This document shows positions 9,392 through 21,734 of a stretch of DNA of 64,000 nucleotides, in pieces. Under the pieces are notes generated by a model. It ran no database searches and had not been told where the DNA came from. It was given only the letters and a program-made list of their open reading frames with translations. Location of the stretch: contig JABYQN010000002.1 in the NCBI GenBank assembly GCA_022606135.1, positions 2,790,001 to 2,854,000 of the forward strand, read 5' to 3'. The translations under genes were made by a program, and so were the position numbers. Numbering within the stretch: the first letter of the stretch is position 1; every line of letters begins with the position of its first letter. The stretch comes from Fomes fomentarius (Eukaryota > Basidiomycota > Agaricomycetes > Polyporales > Polyporaceae).

Positions 9392-10320
9392 TTATGTCGG
9401 CGCATTCTGTGTATGTGACAGCAGGTTTGCAATCTCAGCATGTCCCGCAATCTTTGCCAGCTCCTGTGCCGTGAATTCATCCTCGTCCTGTCCAAGCGCA
9501 ACGTTTGGGTGCTTTCCAATGTCGGCTTGAGGGGACAGGTGACGCACCTTGATTTCCGCATCCGCGCCGCGCTGCAAGAGTAGCCTAACAAGTTCAAGAT
9601 TTCCCCTGTCCGCAGCCAGGTGCAGCGGAGTATATCCCTGTGCATCCTTGAGCTGGAGACATAGGGAGGACAGATGTTCAGGCCGGGGCTCACATTTTCG
9701 TCCCGTGCGTTAACATCTACATCAGGGTGCACCTCCAAGTAGGACTGCAAGCCAGCCACGTCTCCCGCAATAGCAATGTTGCTGAGAGCACTCGACGTTT
9801 CATCGTCTTCAAAGACCATCGTGCTCGTAATGCGTCCCATAGTCGCGCTGTCGCCCTTCCGCGCCTTTACTTCTGAATCCGAGTCCCAGATATCCTCCTC
9901 CTCTTCGTTGGTAGATTTGTCTGCATTCTCAGGTGTCTCCACTTCCGCCGCTTTCCCTTCGCTCCATCCCAGACTCCTTGCAATCTCCAAGTACCGACTC
10001 TCCGCGTCTGCAGGCCGGTCCTGGTACGTCTTTCCAGCGGTCGCCCATGCGTCCCACTTAGCCTTGCCGGTGAAGTCGAAAATCGAAGGCTTCGGTGTGT
10101 TTGGTGTGGGCGACGCGGTCAATAATTTGAATATCGCATACAACTATCTCGAGTCCAATCCATGGAGCAAGGGCGCGTCAGGCATAGATCGTGCGATGTT
10201 AAGGGATGGGCTAAGAACCTCCAGCTTGATCGAGTTCGGCACGGAGTTCAAGGACGATGCCTGAGACAGGTAAGAGGCAGCCTCCTGAAAGGAGTCAGAT
10301 GGATTATAGATGGAGGTCAT
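9392..10320 (-). CDS. Acyl-CoA-binding protein with ankyrin repeats (ACBD6-like)
   Basis: Protein of 270 residues; minus-strand exons are 10320-10219, 10143-9694 and 9652-9392. Residues 1-95 form an acyl-CoA-binding domain: SFQEAASYLSQ, KLELYAIFKLLTASP, NTPKPSIFDFTGKAKWDAW, with the Tyr and Lys/Trp that hold the CoA headgroup. An acidic linker (NEEEEDIWDSDSE) follows. The C-terminal half has ankyrin repeats (GYTPLHLAADRGNLELVRLL, FTAQELAKIAGHAEIANLL). This is the domain order of ACBD6, which binds long-chain acyl-CoA and supports lipid handling and N-myristoylation. The start is the first ATG that fits helix 1. The first intron acceptor sits exactly where frame and homology resume. Confidence 0.9.
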
Positions 10321-10459
10321 AGTGGTATGGTACACAGGCCGAGTGTACATGTGCAAAAGAAGAGTCCCGCAAGTTACAATGACCGTAAGTATCCTTAGTC
10401 TATTACGTAAGCAGACAGGGAACTCCAACGCGAGAGGGACCTCTATATATCGAAGCATC

Positions 10460-11852
10460 TCATGCGAGACCGGCGGCTTGCATGGCCTATGGAGATGTCT
10501 TAGCGACGCAATGGTTCGAGAGTAACGTTGATTGACATACCTTGAGCATAGCGGAGCCAATCTTGGCCGGGCTGTCAGTAACTACAACGCCCGCCTTCTC
10601 CAATGATGCAACCTTGTCTGAGGCAGCACCTACAACGAGCAGACGATCAGTACTCATAGTAATGGACATGATACAAAGGATCCTCACCCTTGCCACCAGA
10701 TATGATGGCACCGGCGTGACCCATGCGACGTCCGGGAGGAGCAGTCCGGCCAGCAATGAAGCCGACAACAGGTTTGGGGTTGGAGCGCGTCTTGTTGTAC
10801 TTTTCGAGGTACTCGGCGGCCTCCTCCTCCATACCACCACCAATCTCACCAATGAGGACGATACCCTCGGTCCGAGGGTCCTCTAGGAACAGTTTTACCA
10901 CGTCGACGTGCTTCGTGCCCGGGAAGGGGTCACCGCCAATACCGACGACGAGCGACTGGCCAAGTCCGACACCCGAGGTCTGCGCGACAGCCTCGTATGT
11001 AAGAGTACCGGAACGGGAGACGATACCTACGATTATCATGGGTCAATCATGAAAGCAACGTTGGAGACTGATACTGACCGATCCGACCGGGCTTGTGGAT
11101 GGCACCGGGCTGGATGCCCATCTTGCAGCCCTCGGGATTGATAATACCCGGACAGTTGGGGCCAACAAGACGAGACTTGGACTGGCTCTTGAGCGCGTTC
11201 ATGACCTATGGCAGACGCAACGTCGCAAACAGATCGCAATAGGGCGAACTGACGGAGACACTCACCCTGACTTCGTCCAGCTGGGGAATACCCTCCGTAA
11301 TGCAGACAATAAGGCCAATCTCATTCTCAATGGCTTCGATGATGGCATCCGCAGCGGTGGGTGGTGGCACGTAGAGGACGGTCGCATCAGGCTGAACCTC
11401 CCTTACGGCCTGGCATCCTGTCAGCACGTAAGAAGTGTATCTAAATACAGGGTCGCATACCTCCTTGACAGAGCCAAAGATGGGGAGCCCGAGGTGGGTC
11501 TGGCCCGCCTTCTTAGGCGAGACACCACCGACCATGCGAGTACCATACGCGAGTGCCTCTTTTACATGGAAAGTACCCTGATGTCATGTCAAAATGAGCG
11601 ATCAGGAGTAGGCAAGCGAGAGCACAGAGCGCACTGTCTTTCCCGTAAGACCCTGGCAAAGAACTTTCGTGTCTTTGTGTATGAGGAGGTTGGGAATGGT
11701 CAAGTCGTAATTGCGGCGGGCCGCAGACTGAGAGAACGCCCGGCGCCCAGCTGGTTCGAGATTGAGTTGGTCAACAAGTTGCTGCGTAGGTTGACAGAAT
11801 AGGTCTGAGTGTTACCTGCGGACGAAATGGATTGTCCAGCACGACGAAGCAT
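10460..11852 (-). CDS. LSC1: Succinate-CoA ligase alpha subunit, mitochondrial
   Basis: Alpha subunit of the TCA-cycle enzyme that makes succinate from succinyl-CoA with substrate-level phosphorylation. Eight minus-strand exons (11852-11816, 11750-11635, 11577-11461, 11409-11266, 11205-11079, 11026-10688, 10629-10541, 10486-10460) give 331 residues, the normal length. The start [18 protein letters not shown] is a mitochondrial presequence. The CoA-binding Rossmann region is visible in [20 protein letters not shown], the ligase signature in [17 protein letters not shown], and the phosphorylated active-site histidine in [10 protein letters not shown]. The final exon adds AMQAAGLA. A nearby shorter-looking acceptor in intron 1 breaks the frame; the 65-base intron used here restores it. 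Confidence 0.95.
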
Positions 11853-12095
11853 GGGGAGAGAGATTGAAGAGAGTTGAGCTGGCCAGTCCGACGCGGTCAC
11901 CGCGTCAAGGCTGCATCACTCCCGTTTCGGCAAGTCACGCACGTGGCTTTCACTGGTTGCCGGATCTGGCGCCCGCGAAAATCATGCACCAACTGGCAAG
12001 AGCTCGTGGGAGGGCAACGATACAGGTGTTGTGGTACTCAATACATATCGTACGTATAGGTATACTTCTTTTGCAGCAGCTTCTCCACCTAACGC

Positions 12096-15000
12096 TCATC
12101 CTTCCAACGGTCCCACGCGCCTCCGCTCGCGAGCCTTCCGTGAAGCGCGATGGAGGCTCCTGATGGCATACTTGACTTTGTCATGCTCGCTCGACTGGAT
12201 AGCACTGCATAGGTGTTTTCAGCTCAGTAATATCGACATGATTGTGATAGATACATACTTATTGATATCCGAGATGAAGGCCGTTTTGACTGCGTCGGTG
12301 ACGGTGACAGAAGGCAGCTGCTGGACGACCGGTGGCAGCCACACGAGAAGTTGAGTGGGCCAAATTGCAGAGAGAACGCGAAAGATGGTGACAACCATCG
12401 AGATCGACTCCTCCGGAAAGTCGCCGATGAGGCCGCTCAGGAGATATCCAGTGAGCTCCTGCCCTTCGTGTTCTACCACTGGCTTGATAGCCCCCGCATA
12501 AATCGGGAAACTCGGAGGCGGTGGCTGAGAGGTAGGAGCGAGGCAATCGTGCGTGAGTATGCTACGAATGAGATCTAGTGCTGCGAAAACGATGTCAGAG
12601 TGAACGAGGATAAGCGATGCCATTGCTACGCGGAATGCGATAGCAAAAGCCGGTGAAGGGAAGAAGACATCTGGAGTGAATTCGAGCATCTGCAGGAGCA
12701 TCTGCAGATAATCCTCTAGGACTATGAAACATATCAACTTTGACCAATACCACATGGAAAGCTCGCCACTCACTGTCTGGTATCATTTGCGGAGACTTCT
12801 CTTGCAAGATGGAGACTAGCTTCTGTGAAGACCTTTCGTAGACGTCCTTGAATGCGGCCCGGATTCTTGGGTCTTCTTCATTCCCGAAACGACCCACGAT
12901 CTTGCTCGCCATCCACAGGTAGCTTGAGAACCCGGTAGCTTCGAAACACGCTACCAGCCTCGTCAGGACTGACGGCACGATCGGTAACGTAGCGGGACCA
13001 AAGAACGTGAGCCCAACACGGAGAACGCGCGTTGTGCGTTCGCAAATCGAATACTCTGCGCCATACTTCACGAGGAACGGCTCAAAGACCTGCCAAGCTT
13101 CTTGATGGGCATTCTGGCAAGACACAGGGAGTTCTTCACCAAAGGATTGGATCACTCCCAGCATCGTCTCCAAGTTCTCCAGGTCATCTGTAACAGCGGG
13201 AATGTTAGGGGAGGGTCGACAGAAGGAACTATATAGACGTACGCGCGATGGCAACAAGTTCTTCTTTGGTTGCAGTCGGCTTGGCAGCCAAAGCATGAAC
13301 TCGGCCGAGGATATCCAAGGAGAAAGTACGCAAAGATTGGGCGGCTTGTTCCATGGGCATCGCCGAGATGACATTTGCTATCGCCTCGTAGACCTGAACC
13401 TTGTCATCCTGTACGAGCTTGTTACCCATGGTGGCCAAGAACGAGTGAAGTTGTGGTAGGAATTCAACGAGATGCTGCAGGCCAGAACGACTTAGTGTAG
13501 TCGCAACAGAGGGAGGCGGTCTGCGCACCCGTTTGCAATCCTGGCACAGGTACTTCAGAGCCTGTCCGGCTGCAGCATTCACCTCTTGATCGGTATCTTC
13601 GAAACCTGCAGAGATATACTGAAGCTGGTAAGGGATGTAGTCGGGATGCTTGTTGATCCACTCTGTGTAGCGGGATATGATCAGGAGCGCGGCGTAACGG
13701 ACTCGAGGGTGAGACGGAAGTTGAGGGATGAGGTCCATGATCTTCGGCACCGCATGGTCGTCGTTCGCGTCAACCTCCGCTCCCATGGATCTCATCGCGA
13801 ACAACGGAGCCTCAATCTCTTGCCATGAGATGTTTGCACCACGAGCGAGACCATTTGTGATCATCTCGTACGCCGCTGTGAGACACTTGTCCGTGCCGAG
13901 GACATAACAGCAGTCCTTCAAAGTATCACCCATGACGTGGCGGAACGAACGGAAATTCTCGGCCTCCTGTCCAGTCAACGAAGTGATATCTACGGGGAAG
14001 TGCAGGTGACGGATGATGACGCTCATGAGCGCCTTGTACGCGTCCAGGAACAAGGGTGACACGGATGACTTCTTCCCGATGCTTTGGGCGAGCCGCATCC
14101 AGAAATTGAACGTGATTGGCACGATGTCCAGGTCGGGATACGCAGAACACTCTCCAATCGCCTCTACAATCGGGAAGAATGTCTCTGGGTGGTGAAGGAG
14201 GAGGCTACGGTAAGCCTCGCCCGCCTCGGCTAAGACGCGAGCAAAGCCTCTGATCTTCTCCGGGTCGTCTTTGTACTCCACCAATTTCGGCTTCAACGCG
14301 ACGACCTGTGGCACAATCACCTCGATCACCGGCATGTTGTCCTCGACCTCCTGCGTCTCATGGATGAGGTCGCAGGCCGCAGTGACTGCTGCGTCGAATA
14401 GATCGTCCGACGAGAGGGCCTGGAATGTGTAGGGCAATAGCGGGGAGTGCAAGAGAGACATGGCAGGGATCTCCCCCGCGGCGAGCCAACTGCTGAGCAC
14501 GTTGAATACTTGTGTCTGGACAGCATAAGTAGCACCTACATTCAAAAAGATTGGCACGCAAACTCAGCCACAAATAGACGTGATACACGTACCAGGAGCC
14601 TGCAAGTACACCGCCAGCAACTCTGTGACCTTCGACGCGTTCATAGTAAGTAGTTTCGCTGCTCTTTCCTTGTATTCATCGTCCTACATACAGTACGCGC
14701 CGACTTCACGTAAGTTTCATGATGACTAGATCAGAGGCTCGCGTACCGTGATAGGAATCTTCATGTTCGTGGTCACCTCCTCCGGCAACACAGTCAGAAA
14801 CTGCAGCAAGGCAGGTACCGTCGCCGGGTTCCTCCCAAACGAATCGATCATGGTCTGAATGGGATCTTCCCAAGCTGGAAGCTGCAAGGCGAGCGCTGAG
14901 AGGGCCAAGCATAGTTGTACGAGGATGGTGCGCGGCCCTGCGTGATAGGTTTGTAGAGCAGTTAAGAGTGTATCTCTTAGGCTTAGGAGATCGGTGGTGC

Positions 15001-15357
15001 TCATGTCTGTAAGATCATACGTGGCCTGCCCCGGAGGAAGGGGGTCTGCTGCGGCACTTCTCGTAGTGATTGGGAGTACGCACCTTTGCCCGGAACGTCT
15101 GCGCCGCGAAGAGCTTTGCAGCTGGAGGAGCCTCCGGGGATAGCAGCAGGACATTGCACGTTGCCCAAGCGTCAGACTGACGGAGGGTTGGAAGCGGAGT
15201 GTCAGACGTCGCGGTCCTTCGGAAGTACCAAGGCGAAATGGGTATTTACAGAGTGCTGGAAATCCTGGAGCCATGTGTTGGCCTGCTCTAGGGCCCCTTT
15301 CTCGGGGGCGCGACTGAAGACTTCGAGTGCAGAAAGGACAGTTTGGACATTGGCCAT
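12096..15357 (-). CDS. MTR10: Nuclear import receptor, transportin-3 / Mtr10 type
   Basis: Importin-beta-superfamily receptor that carries SR-type RNA-binding proteins into the nucleus. The start MANVQTVLSALEVF and AWATCNVLLLSPEA with FAAQTFRAK are the N-terminal Ran-binding HEAT helices of the Mtr10/TNPO3 branch (usual LxxTL and A-Q-T-R-K pattern). A long series of HEAT repeats follows (for example LLQFLTVLPEEVT, FNVLSSWLAAGEIPA, ARVLAEAGEAYRSLLLHHPE, LLIISRYTEWINKHPDYI). The last exon gives SSEHDKVKYAIRSLHRASR and ends PLEG. About eight exons are joined by short introns; the last donor is at 12258 and its acceptor at 12205. The total of roughly 950 residues fits the family. A one-to-one match to yeast Mtr10 versus Kap122 is inferred from overall pattern only. 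Confidence 0.88.
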
Positions 15358-15819
15358 GGTAGTAGCGAACAAGCAAGGTCGGCATACACCCAGCCGTTTG
15401 CGCCACACTAAGTGATTTTACCGATGTTGATAAGTCCCGATAAAGAGATCTGCAGACGGCGGCCCGGAACTACGTATATGACGATATTGCACTCGTTCAG
15501 CTGGCTCCTTGAACCGTCGTAGAATAGGGTATGTCATAAGAAACGCATATGGCTCGCTACTGTCCGAGATCTTGGTAGGGAGCGAACAGACCGTACTACG
15601 GGCGAAAGGATGATGAGACAAGGTGGTATCCAGGAGTAACGAGTGTGGGCTAGTGCTTAAACAGGCACTACGAGCGGATTAGAAACGAACACATCATGCG
15701 AACCGGAGATGTATAGTAGTGCAGCGTGGAGAACGGCAATAGAGGAGACTAAGTAAGGCAACACCACTGGGACAGAGCAAGCGAAACCAATATGCGACAA
15801 GATACACTCCCAAGAACCC
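15358..15819. other. Intergenic, no gene seen
   Basis: About 460 bases between the transportin start and the septin stop, both on the minus strand. It should contain the transportin promoter and the septin 3' region. No coding signal was seen. Confidence 0.55.
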
Positions 15820-17537
15820 TTATCCCCGCAGGAAGTTCTTCTTCCTACCGGTCTGTAGAGGTGATAGGCGTGTCAGCGAGTAACCCAGATTCGTAGTGGG
15901 TCAGGTACGTACGCTCTGCTTCTCAGGTGTCAACGGGCGGCCACTCTCAATGCGCCTCTTCTTATCCTCAAGGTCGAGGCGTTGCTTCTCGAGAGCCTCC
16001 TTCATCTCACGATGACGGGCGTAAAGCTCCTCTTCAGATTGCTTGAGCTTAGCCTCCTTTTCTTGCACCTTCTGCTGGAAAACCAGCTTCATCTCCGCCT
16101 CCATCTTGGCGAGCTTAGCCTCGTGCATGATGCGCTCTTCCTGGATACGAATGGCAGGGCTATAGGATGTCTTAAGCAATATGCTCTATACCGGATCGCA
16201 ACAGGTATCACTTACTTGACCTCCTTGAAGACGGTCGAATCCTGTACGACACCCATGCTGATCAGCTTCTCCGTCCGCCAGTTCTCGTACAGGACGTCGT
16301 TGGTGTGCTCGCGGAGCTCCTCCATGTATGTCCTTACGAGCATCTGGCGGAGCTTGACGAAGTCACAATGATCCTCATTGTCGACCTCGACGACACCCCA
16401 TGGGTAGGCACGACCGCGAACCTCACGACCGTCTGGGGTCTTGACAAGCTTGTCAGAGCCAACGACCGCGAAAGGGATCTTGCTCGCGATTTCCTGGGCC
16501 TCGGCAATGGCCTCCTCATCCTCATTCTCATACGTCGGCGCCTCGAAGATGTGGATGTTGTGGTACGCAATGTCTGCCAGCACCTGTTGACGACCAACGT
16601 AAGATGGAGAATTAGCACTGCAATAGTGCAGACACATACCCGAGCCTTGAACTCGGCAACCTCCTCATCCGTGAGGGTGTCCGCCTTCGCGATGATCGGA
16701 ATCAAGTTCACCTTGGTGTGCAATTGACGCATGAACTCGATATCAATGGGCTTGAGCCTGTGGGAGACAACATTCTAAGCGCTGGACTGATCTTCTTTCG
16801 CAGACTACTCACGAGTGACCAGTGGGCTGGATGAAGTAGAGACACGCGTGAACGCGGTTGTCAACGATTTTTTGCCGGTTGACTCTGTTCTCCTGCTCAA
16901 GATAGGAGTCGAAACGCGCCTCAATGTTCTCCACGACAGGCTTCCAGCTGTGGGAGATACCTTGAGCGAGCGCAGCGCACAAAATTCAATTTAACGTACC
17001 ACTCGTCGTTGTTGACGAAATCACCGAAGCCTGGAGTGTCAACAACGGTCAAACGCAAGCGAACGCCGTTCTCCTCGATATCTGCCCGAAACTGTGAGCA
17101 TATACACGCTCAGGCATGCCACACAACCAATTACTCACCGGCACTGATGCTCTCAATAGCAACAGTTGAGGGACGCTCCGCGCTGGGGGGCAGAGGCACC
17201 TTGGGCGGGTAAAGCGTGGTGTTGAAAAGCGTGTTGATGAGGGTCGACTTCCCGAGACCAGATTCACCTGTAAATGCAACATGAGTGTCAGAACGGTGTT
17301 GCGTGTAACGAGTTGCTACGTACCAACGACCATGGCCGTGAACTGGAAGCCCTTGCGAACGCTCTTCCTGTGCACCTGATTGGGGAGGTTCGCAAACCCG
17401 ACGAAGCCCATGAGCTTTTTCCGAATGACTGGGGAGATACCATGCTCAGGCGCAGCCTGCTGGAGGGAGGGGGAGGAGGCGTCTGGCCTGCTAGGAGAGA
17501 GCGACGCGTCGCCGTTGGTGGAACCGTAGTCAGACAT
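15820..17537 (-). CDS. CDC3: Septin, CDC3 group
   Basis: GTP-binding septin that assembles into hetero-oligomeric filaments at septa, bud necks or clamp connections. The start is [14 protein letters not shown], followed by a disordered Ser/Pro tail and the polybasic membrane segment with [20 protein letters not shown]. GTPase motifs are G1 [10 protein letters not shown]3 [12 protein letters not shown] and G4 [10 protein letters not shown]. The septin unique element follows ([19 protein letters not shown], then [14 protein letters not shown]). The C-terminus is a long coiled coil ([20 protein letters not shown] onwards) ending with a last exon (15852-15820) giving [17 protein letters not shown] plus the long coiled coil place it with yeast Cdc3 / Aspergillus AspB. 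The gene has several introns; exact internal junctions were not all fixed. Confidence 0.93.
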
Positions 17538-18415
17538 GGCTGTGGAAGAAAGAGGGAGGAGCGAGATGGGAGAGAGAGGGAGCGGTTGGGGGGTCGAGGA
17601 GGATGGGGAGCCCTGCGCTACCTGGATGGCCGCGAGGAATGGAACGGGGGGAGAAAGTGAAGGAGGTCGGGAGCGCTGTCCTTGTTTGGTGCTGCTTGAA
17701 TTTGTGGCGCCGCCCAATACGACGCCTGGCTTGGGCACGACAATCTGCACAGAACACACAGTCGACCGCTGCCCGCCGCACCCGACTATTTACGTAGACA
17801 GAGGCTTACCCAGTGAAGCGGTGTGCTCCCGCGGATGCTCGGGGGCGTGCTGTGAGTAGACATCGTTATCAACTCCGACCTCCGCTCTTCTTCCGTCTCA
17901 TATGCCTATGCCACTACTCAACACGCTCCAGCCGTGAGGCAGTCTTCCAGGATGCCTATTCCAGACCCCTTCCAATCACCTGGACACTGTTCCCTGAGAG
18001 ATGCGCGAGTGCGGTGGAGAATACCGGAGCAAGACTCAGCAAGCTCCTGCAGTCGTCCCTGCATCCACGCCTTTCGGACGGCGCTAGTCCCCGTTTGAGA
18101 GTCAGCTCTTATTCCGCTTTCAGTAATCACGCATTCAACCAGACTAACTTCTTCTACACAACCACAACGTACAGCAATACACACGACACGAAATACATAG
18201 AGATCACGATATAACCTGGAAAAGGAGCGTGGTTTGGCAGGAGCAATGGAGGTATCTAGACTGATGCATGTTCTTTCGGCATATCCAATCAGTGGACTTT
18301 GGCAGGGCGGGGACAGCGTATGCTCAGAAGGGTTACTTACCTGAAGCGCAGAAGCGCGATTCCCGCCCATCAAGGGAAGATTTTATAATAAAAAGCATTT
18401 CCTGCCTCGACGCTA
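17538..18415. other. Septin upstream region, no gene seen
   Basis: About 880 bases. The minus-strand sequence just upstream of the septin start is pyrimidine-rich (CTCTCCC-type tracts at 17540-17690), typical of fungal 5' leaders and promoters. Open frames in 17800-18370 on both strands are not consistent with splicing or known families. Confidence 0.5.
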
Positions 18416-18811
18416 TCAATCGCAAGGATAGTGGCCTGGGAATTGCGGGTCGTCCCAGTTCATTTCGGTCGCAGAGGCGGCAGCAGCAACAGCAACAGAT
18501 TCACACCAACGCTATACCACATTTATGAGTGGCCACAGGTCACTGAACGATAAGCCAGCACACACCTGTATTTCCATGCGTTTCTCCGGTGTGAACTCAG
18601 GTGCGTCGAGAGTGACATTGCGTTCTTCCTCGGCACTTGCTGGAACATGAGCAGAGGATTGCCGAGGAGCGAACAAGCTCATGCCTCGCGCATGGGACTC
18701 GCCCCTGCGCTCGGTACTGAGTGTCCCAGTGCTGCGCCCGAGTGACCCTCCATTCAGGAGGCGTTCCATAATTCCACTGTTGATGGTCCGCGAACGTTGC
18801 AAAGCATGCAT
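18416..18811 (-). CDS. Small hypothetical protein, two exons
   Basis: Unrecognised protein of 113 residues; minus-strand exons are 18811-18566 and 18511-18416, joined in phase 0. It begins MHALQRSRTINSGIMERLLN. The first exon is Ser/Arg/Gly-rich and includes ESHARGMSLFAPRQS and TLDAPEFTPEKRMEIQ. The second reads RWCESVAVAAAASATEMNWD and ends HYPCD, with a short alanine run coded by GCTGCTGCC-type repeats. No signal peptide, membrane segment or known domain is seen. The intron has good GTGTGT and TATAG ends and preserves frame, and the ATG is first in frame, so a real gene is plausible, but no homologue is recognised. Confidence 0.55.
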
Positions 18812-19192
18812 GGTGTAGATCGAAGGTCGTTGGGTGGAGGAAGGCGAAAACAGTGCCTAACCAGAAAGCCTTTCGCCCTACCCTCTAGAAGTGAATCGAA
18901 GTAGATTAGAGAAAGGAGATGGGCGGAGCACGCCGGTTTCTTTTATACCATTGACAACGTGGTTCGTGAGCCACTGCTCAGGCTTTCCAGAACTTGATCT
19001 CCGATTGGGTCGTAGCACTGACCAAGGCCATTGTCCCCCTGCTTTGACCCACCCACTGATCAGCGTCGCACAGCCACACACCTGACAAGCACTCGACCAC
19101 TCGACTACGCAGCCGCAGCCGAGGAGTATTGGAAACCTCTCAGGAGGGAGCAATCCTTCCTGACGACATTACTTCCACACAGTTTGTACACT
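18812..19192. other. Intergenic, no gene seen
   Basis: About 380 bases between the hypothetical protein start and the nitrilase stop, both on the minus strand. No coding or RNA gene signal was seen. Confidence 0.5.
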
Positions 19193-20382
19193 TTACTGGG
19201 ACTGCGACGTAACCGCAGGGTCAACTAGCTTCAATTGGAACACTTCCACGGTGAATGAGCACAAAGCTGTCAAGCACGTCAAGCAATCTCTAACCACTCA
19301 CCATCATTCCTCGCATAATGCCCCGTCGTGTCCAGATCAAACTTGCCCCTGTAGAAGTCGTCCAAATCCAGGTCCGCAGTTATCACACCCTCCTCCCCCA
19401 ACAACGGTCCTGCAAGCACCTGTCCTAGCGGGCTGATGATAACGCTCCCACCAGCAATCATCACGTTGTTCGGGTCCCGAGCGGACGCGTCCGCGACAGC
19501 GTGGTCAGGCGGATAGTCCTTCTCCTGCGCGAATTGGCAGGCAGAAAGGACAAAGCACCGGCCCTCGAGCGCGATGTGGGTCATCGTGTGCTGCCAGGCC
19601 GGCCGCGCGTCGACGGTCGGGGCGCAGTAAATCTGTGTGCCCTGCGAGTAGTACCATGTGCGTACTTTGGTTGCATCGTGAGTATGAAAACGACAGTGAG
19701 CGCATTCGAGGCTCGTAGCTTACGCAGTGGCATGTAGTTCTCCCTAGAAGTCATGCTATCAACCAGATGCTCTGGCACAGGGCTACCATGCTTACCAGCA
19801 AATAGTTGCAGAGAGCTTTGCTTTCACTGGTGGACCCTGACCGCTGAGGTTCTCGAACGTTTTCGTGAGAACGGGGAGCGTCGTTCCATCTCCTTGACCC
19901 CAGATGATACGCTCCATTGCGGTCGGCACGAGCTTCCTATGTTTACCCAGATATCCTTGCTCCGGGTCGATGAAGACCGCCGTGCAGTACAGTGTGCCAT
20001 TGTCGCGCTCGATGACGCCGACGACGAGAAAAACATTCGTGTCCTTGCTGATCTGCTCGATTCTGCTAATTGCAGGGCCTGGGATCTCGATAGCCGCCTT
20101 TGCATATCGGACAAATTCATCTCGCCCCTCTGGGCGACGTTCCCCTACGACGAGGCCGAAGGCCGACATCTTCGGGTATCCGCCAATGCTATATACGAAG
20201 CTCAGCGTGACCCATGAGAGAAAGGCAGCAGGGACGTACAAGGCCTCAGGGAAGACAGCGAGCTGCGCGCCATCTCGCTCTTTCGCGAGATGAGTTAGCG
20301 TTTCGAGCTTGTTCAACGTGTCTTCGAGCGAGTACGCTGCCGTGGCGGCTTGTACGACGGATGCCCTGATCTTGCTGGCCAT
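19193..20382 (-). CDS. Nitrilase (aliphatic nitrilase / CN-hydrolase family)
   Basis: Hydrolase that converts nitriles to carboxylic acids and ammonia; probably cytosolic. Minus-strand exons are 20382-20240, 20188-19796, 19743-19724, 19664-19302 and 19242-19193, giving 322 residues. The catalytic triad is visible: Glu in AVFPEAFIGGYPK, Lys in YLGKHRKLVPT and Cys in ATICWENYMP. The start MASKIRASVVQAATAAY is the usual first strand of the fold. The C-terminus contains GGSVIISPLGQVLAGP and ends KLVDPAVTSQSQ. The GKHRKL and CWENYMP motifs favour true nitrilases (branch 1) over amidases, and cyanide hydratase remains an alternative because fungal enzymes of both types share them. A 20-base third exon carries part of the active-site cysteine region. 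Confidence 0.92.
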
Positions 20383-20616
20383 GGTTCAAGTTGGAGATGT
20401 ACCTCTGGAGGGATCGAGAGTAGTCTCCCGAGGCACAGTCACGAGAACGACTCTCACTCAGCCTTGCCTCGGGAGAACCGTTCACACGAACTGTTACGAT
20501 AGAATTCCGTGCTTGTCCGCGTAAATGCATCTTGCTGTTCTTAGTCAAGTGTTCGAATCCCGAGATCGCACGAACGAGAAGAGAAGGACGACAGCAAAAA
20601 CGCATGTGCATGATAT

Positions 20617-21556
20617 TCATGTACTCGCAGGAGGCTCAGAAGTGGCCTGAAGTTGTGATACAGGAAGCCATTCCTTAGGGAAATCTCTAATAGTGGGCTT
20701 GTGCAACTGCCGACCAATGATGTGACCACCCTTCTTGGCTTTACGTGTCTTGGCCTCAATGTGCCTAGTATCTACCGGGATGTCAGAGAACGTCTCTTTG
20801 AGATCCTTTACGATGTGTACAGTCAGGGATTTGTGCTTGTGCAATGATTGCGCAAGAAAGGTACATACGTTCGCAGCAGCCAAGAGCCGGTCAATCGTGT
20901 CACTGGCCCACTTCAAGTTCATAGCACCTTTCGGGAAGTCTTCACATGAGATCTTGAAGTACCCGTGCTCAGCTCCGCTCTCTTCCGACCCAAGGCCAGA
21001 ATCTGCGGGAGCGTCCGGCGTCCAACGGGGCCCTGCCAGGATCTTGAATTTATGGATAGCTTGCGCATTCGCCAAGGGGAGACGAGCCACTGGAACGACG
21101 ATGGTACGTTTCGCAGCAGCAGGGTGTGGCTCTCCTCCATACGAGATGTTACGTATTACGAGGGGAGTGGACGCGTCTGGAAGTACGAAAGGCTTGCGAT
21201 ATGCTGGGTACATGATGCATGAGACGGCAGAGGGAATGGTCAGGCAGTAAAGGATACGCACCGACAAGCTTGGGCATCTCGTGTTCTATTAGTCGAAGAT
21301 AATATAGCATATCCCTCTGTTGCTGCAGATACCTGTGCGTCGGTTCAGGCGCATCATCCTCCGGCGGACACTGATCCTCCATGATGTCCTCGTCGATGGG
21401 CAATGCCTCCAGGTTCGGCACATTGCGTCTTGTTTTCGTCGGAGTGGCCGCCGGAGCCTGGCTGCCCTGGCGGGCAGCGAGAACGGCGCATGTGTGGAAG
21501 TGTTTCGGTCGGAAGACAGGAGCAATTGCGGCCCTGCAAGAACGCGAGAGAGACAT
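20617..21556 (-). CDS. RSM24: Mitochondrial ribosomal protein mS35
   Basis: Small-subunit mitoribosomal protein (yeast Rsm24 / MRPS35). Minus-strand exons 21556-21262, 21203-20869 and 20805-20617 give 272 residues. The start MSLSRSCRAAIAPVFRPKHF is a basic mitochondrial presequence. The conserved core is visible as VARLPLANAQAIHKFKILAG, RWT, HGYFKISCEDFPKGAMNLKW, ASDTIDRLLAAAN and IPVDTRHIEAKTRK. The start was chosen at 21556 because upstream frame lacks another ATG. It is arranged head to head with the CXXC zinc-binding protein gene; the start codons are about 180 bases apart, so they may share a promoter. Confidence 0.9.
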
Positions 21557-21734
21557 TGCGCTTGCGCCTAGGACCAGCTGGACGGACGAGGTACGGTGAA
21601 GTTCATTGACTGCAGCGCGTAGAGCGAGCTGGCGCGTCACGTGGACCCATCGGGAAGCTATGGTGCCCCTTTTGGTAATACTCGCCTCCCTGTGTCCTCC
21701 ATTCCTCCCTGCGACCAGCTACGACCCAAGCAGA

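Noticed and set aside
17918..18373. 151-codon minus-strand frame with a good GTAAGT donor after MGGNRASALQ.
   Set aside because: The candidate acceptor CCAG leads to a stop after a few codons; no consistent exon chain was found.
20545..20575. GTTCGAATCCCGAG resembles a tRNA T-loop.
   Set aside because: The flanks do not form a 5-bp T stem and no acceptor, D or anticodon arms fit upstream.
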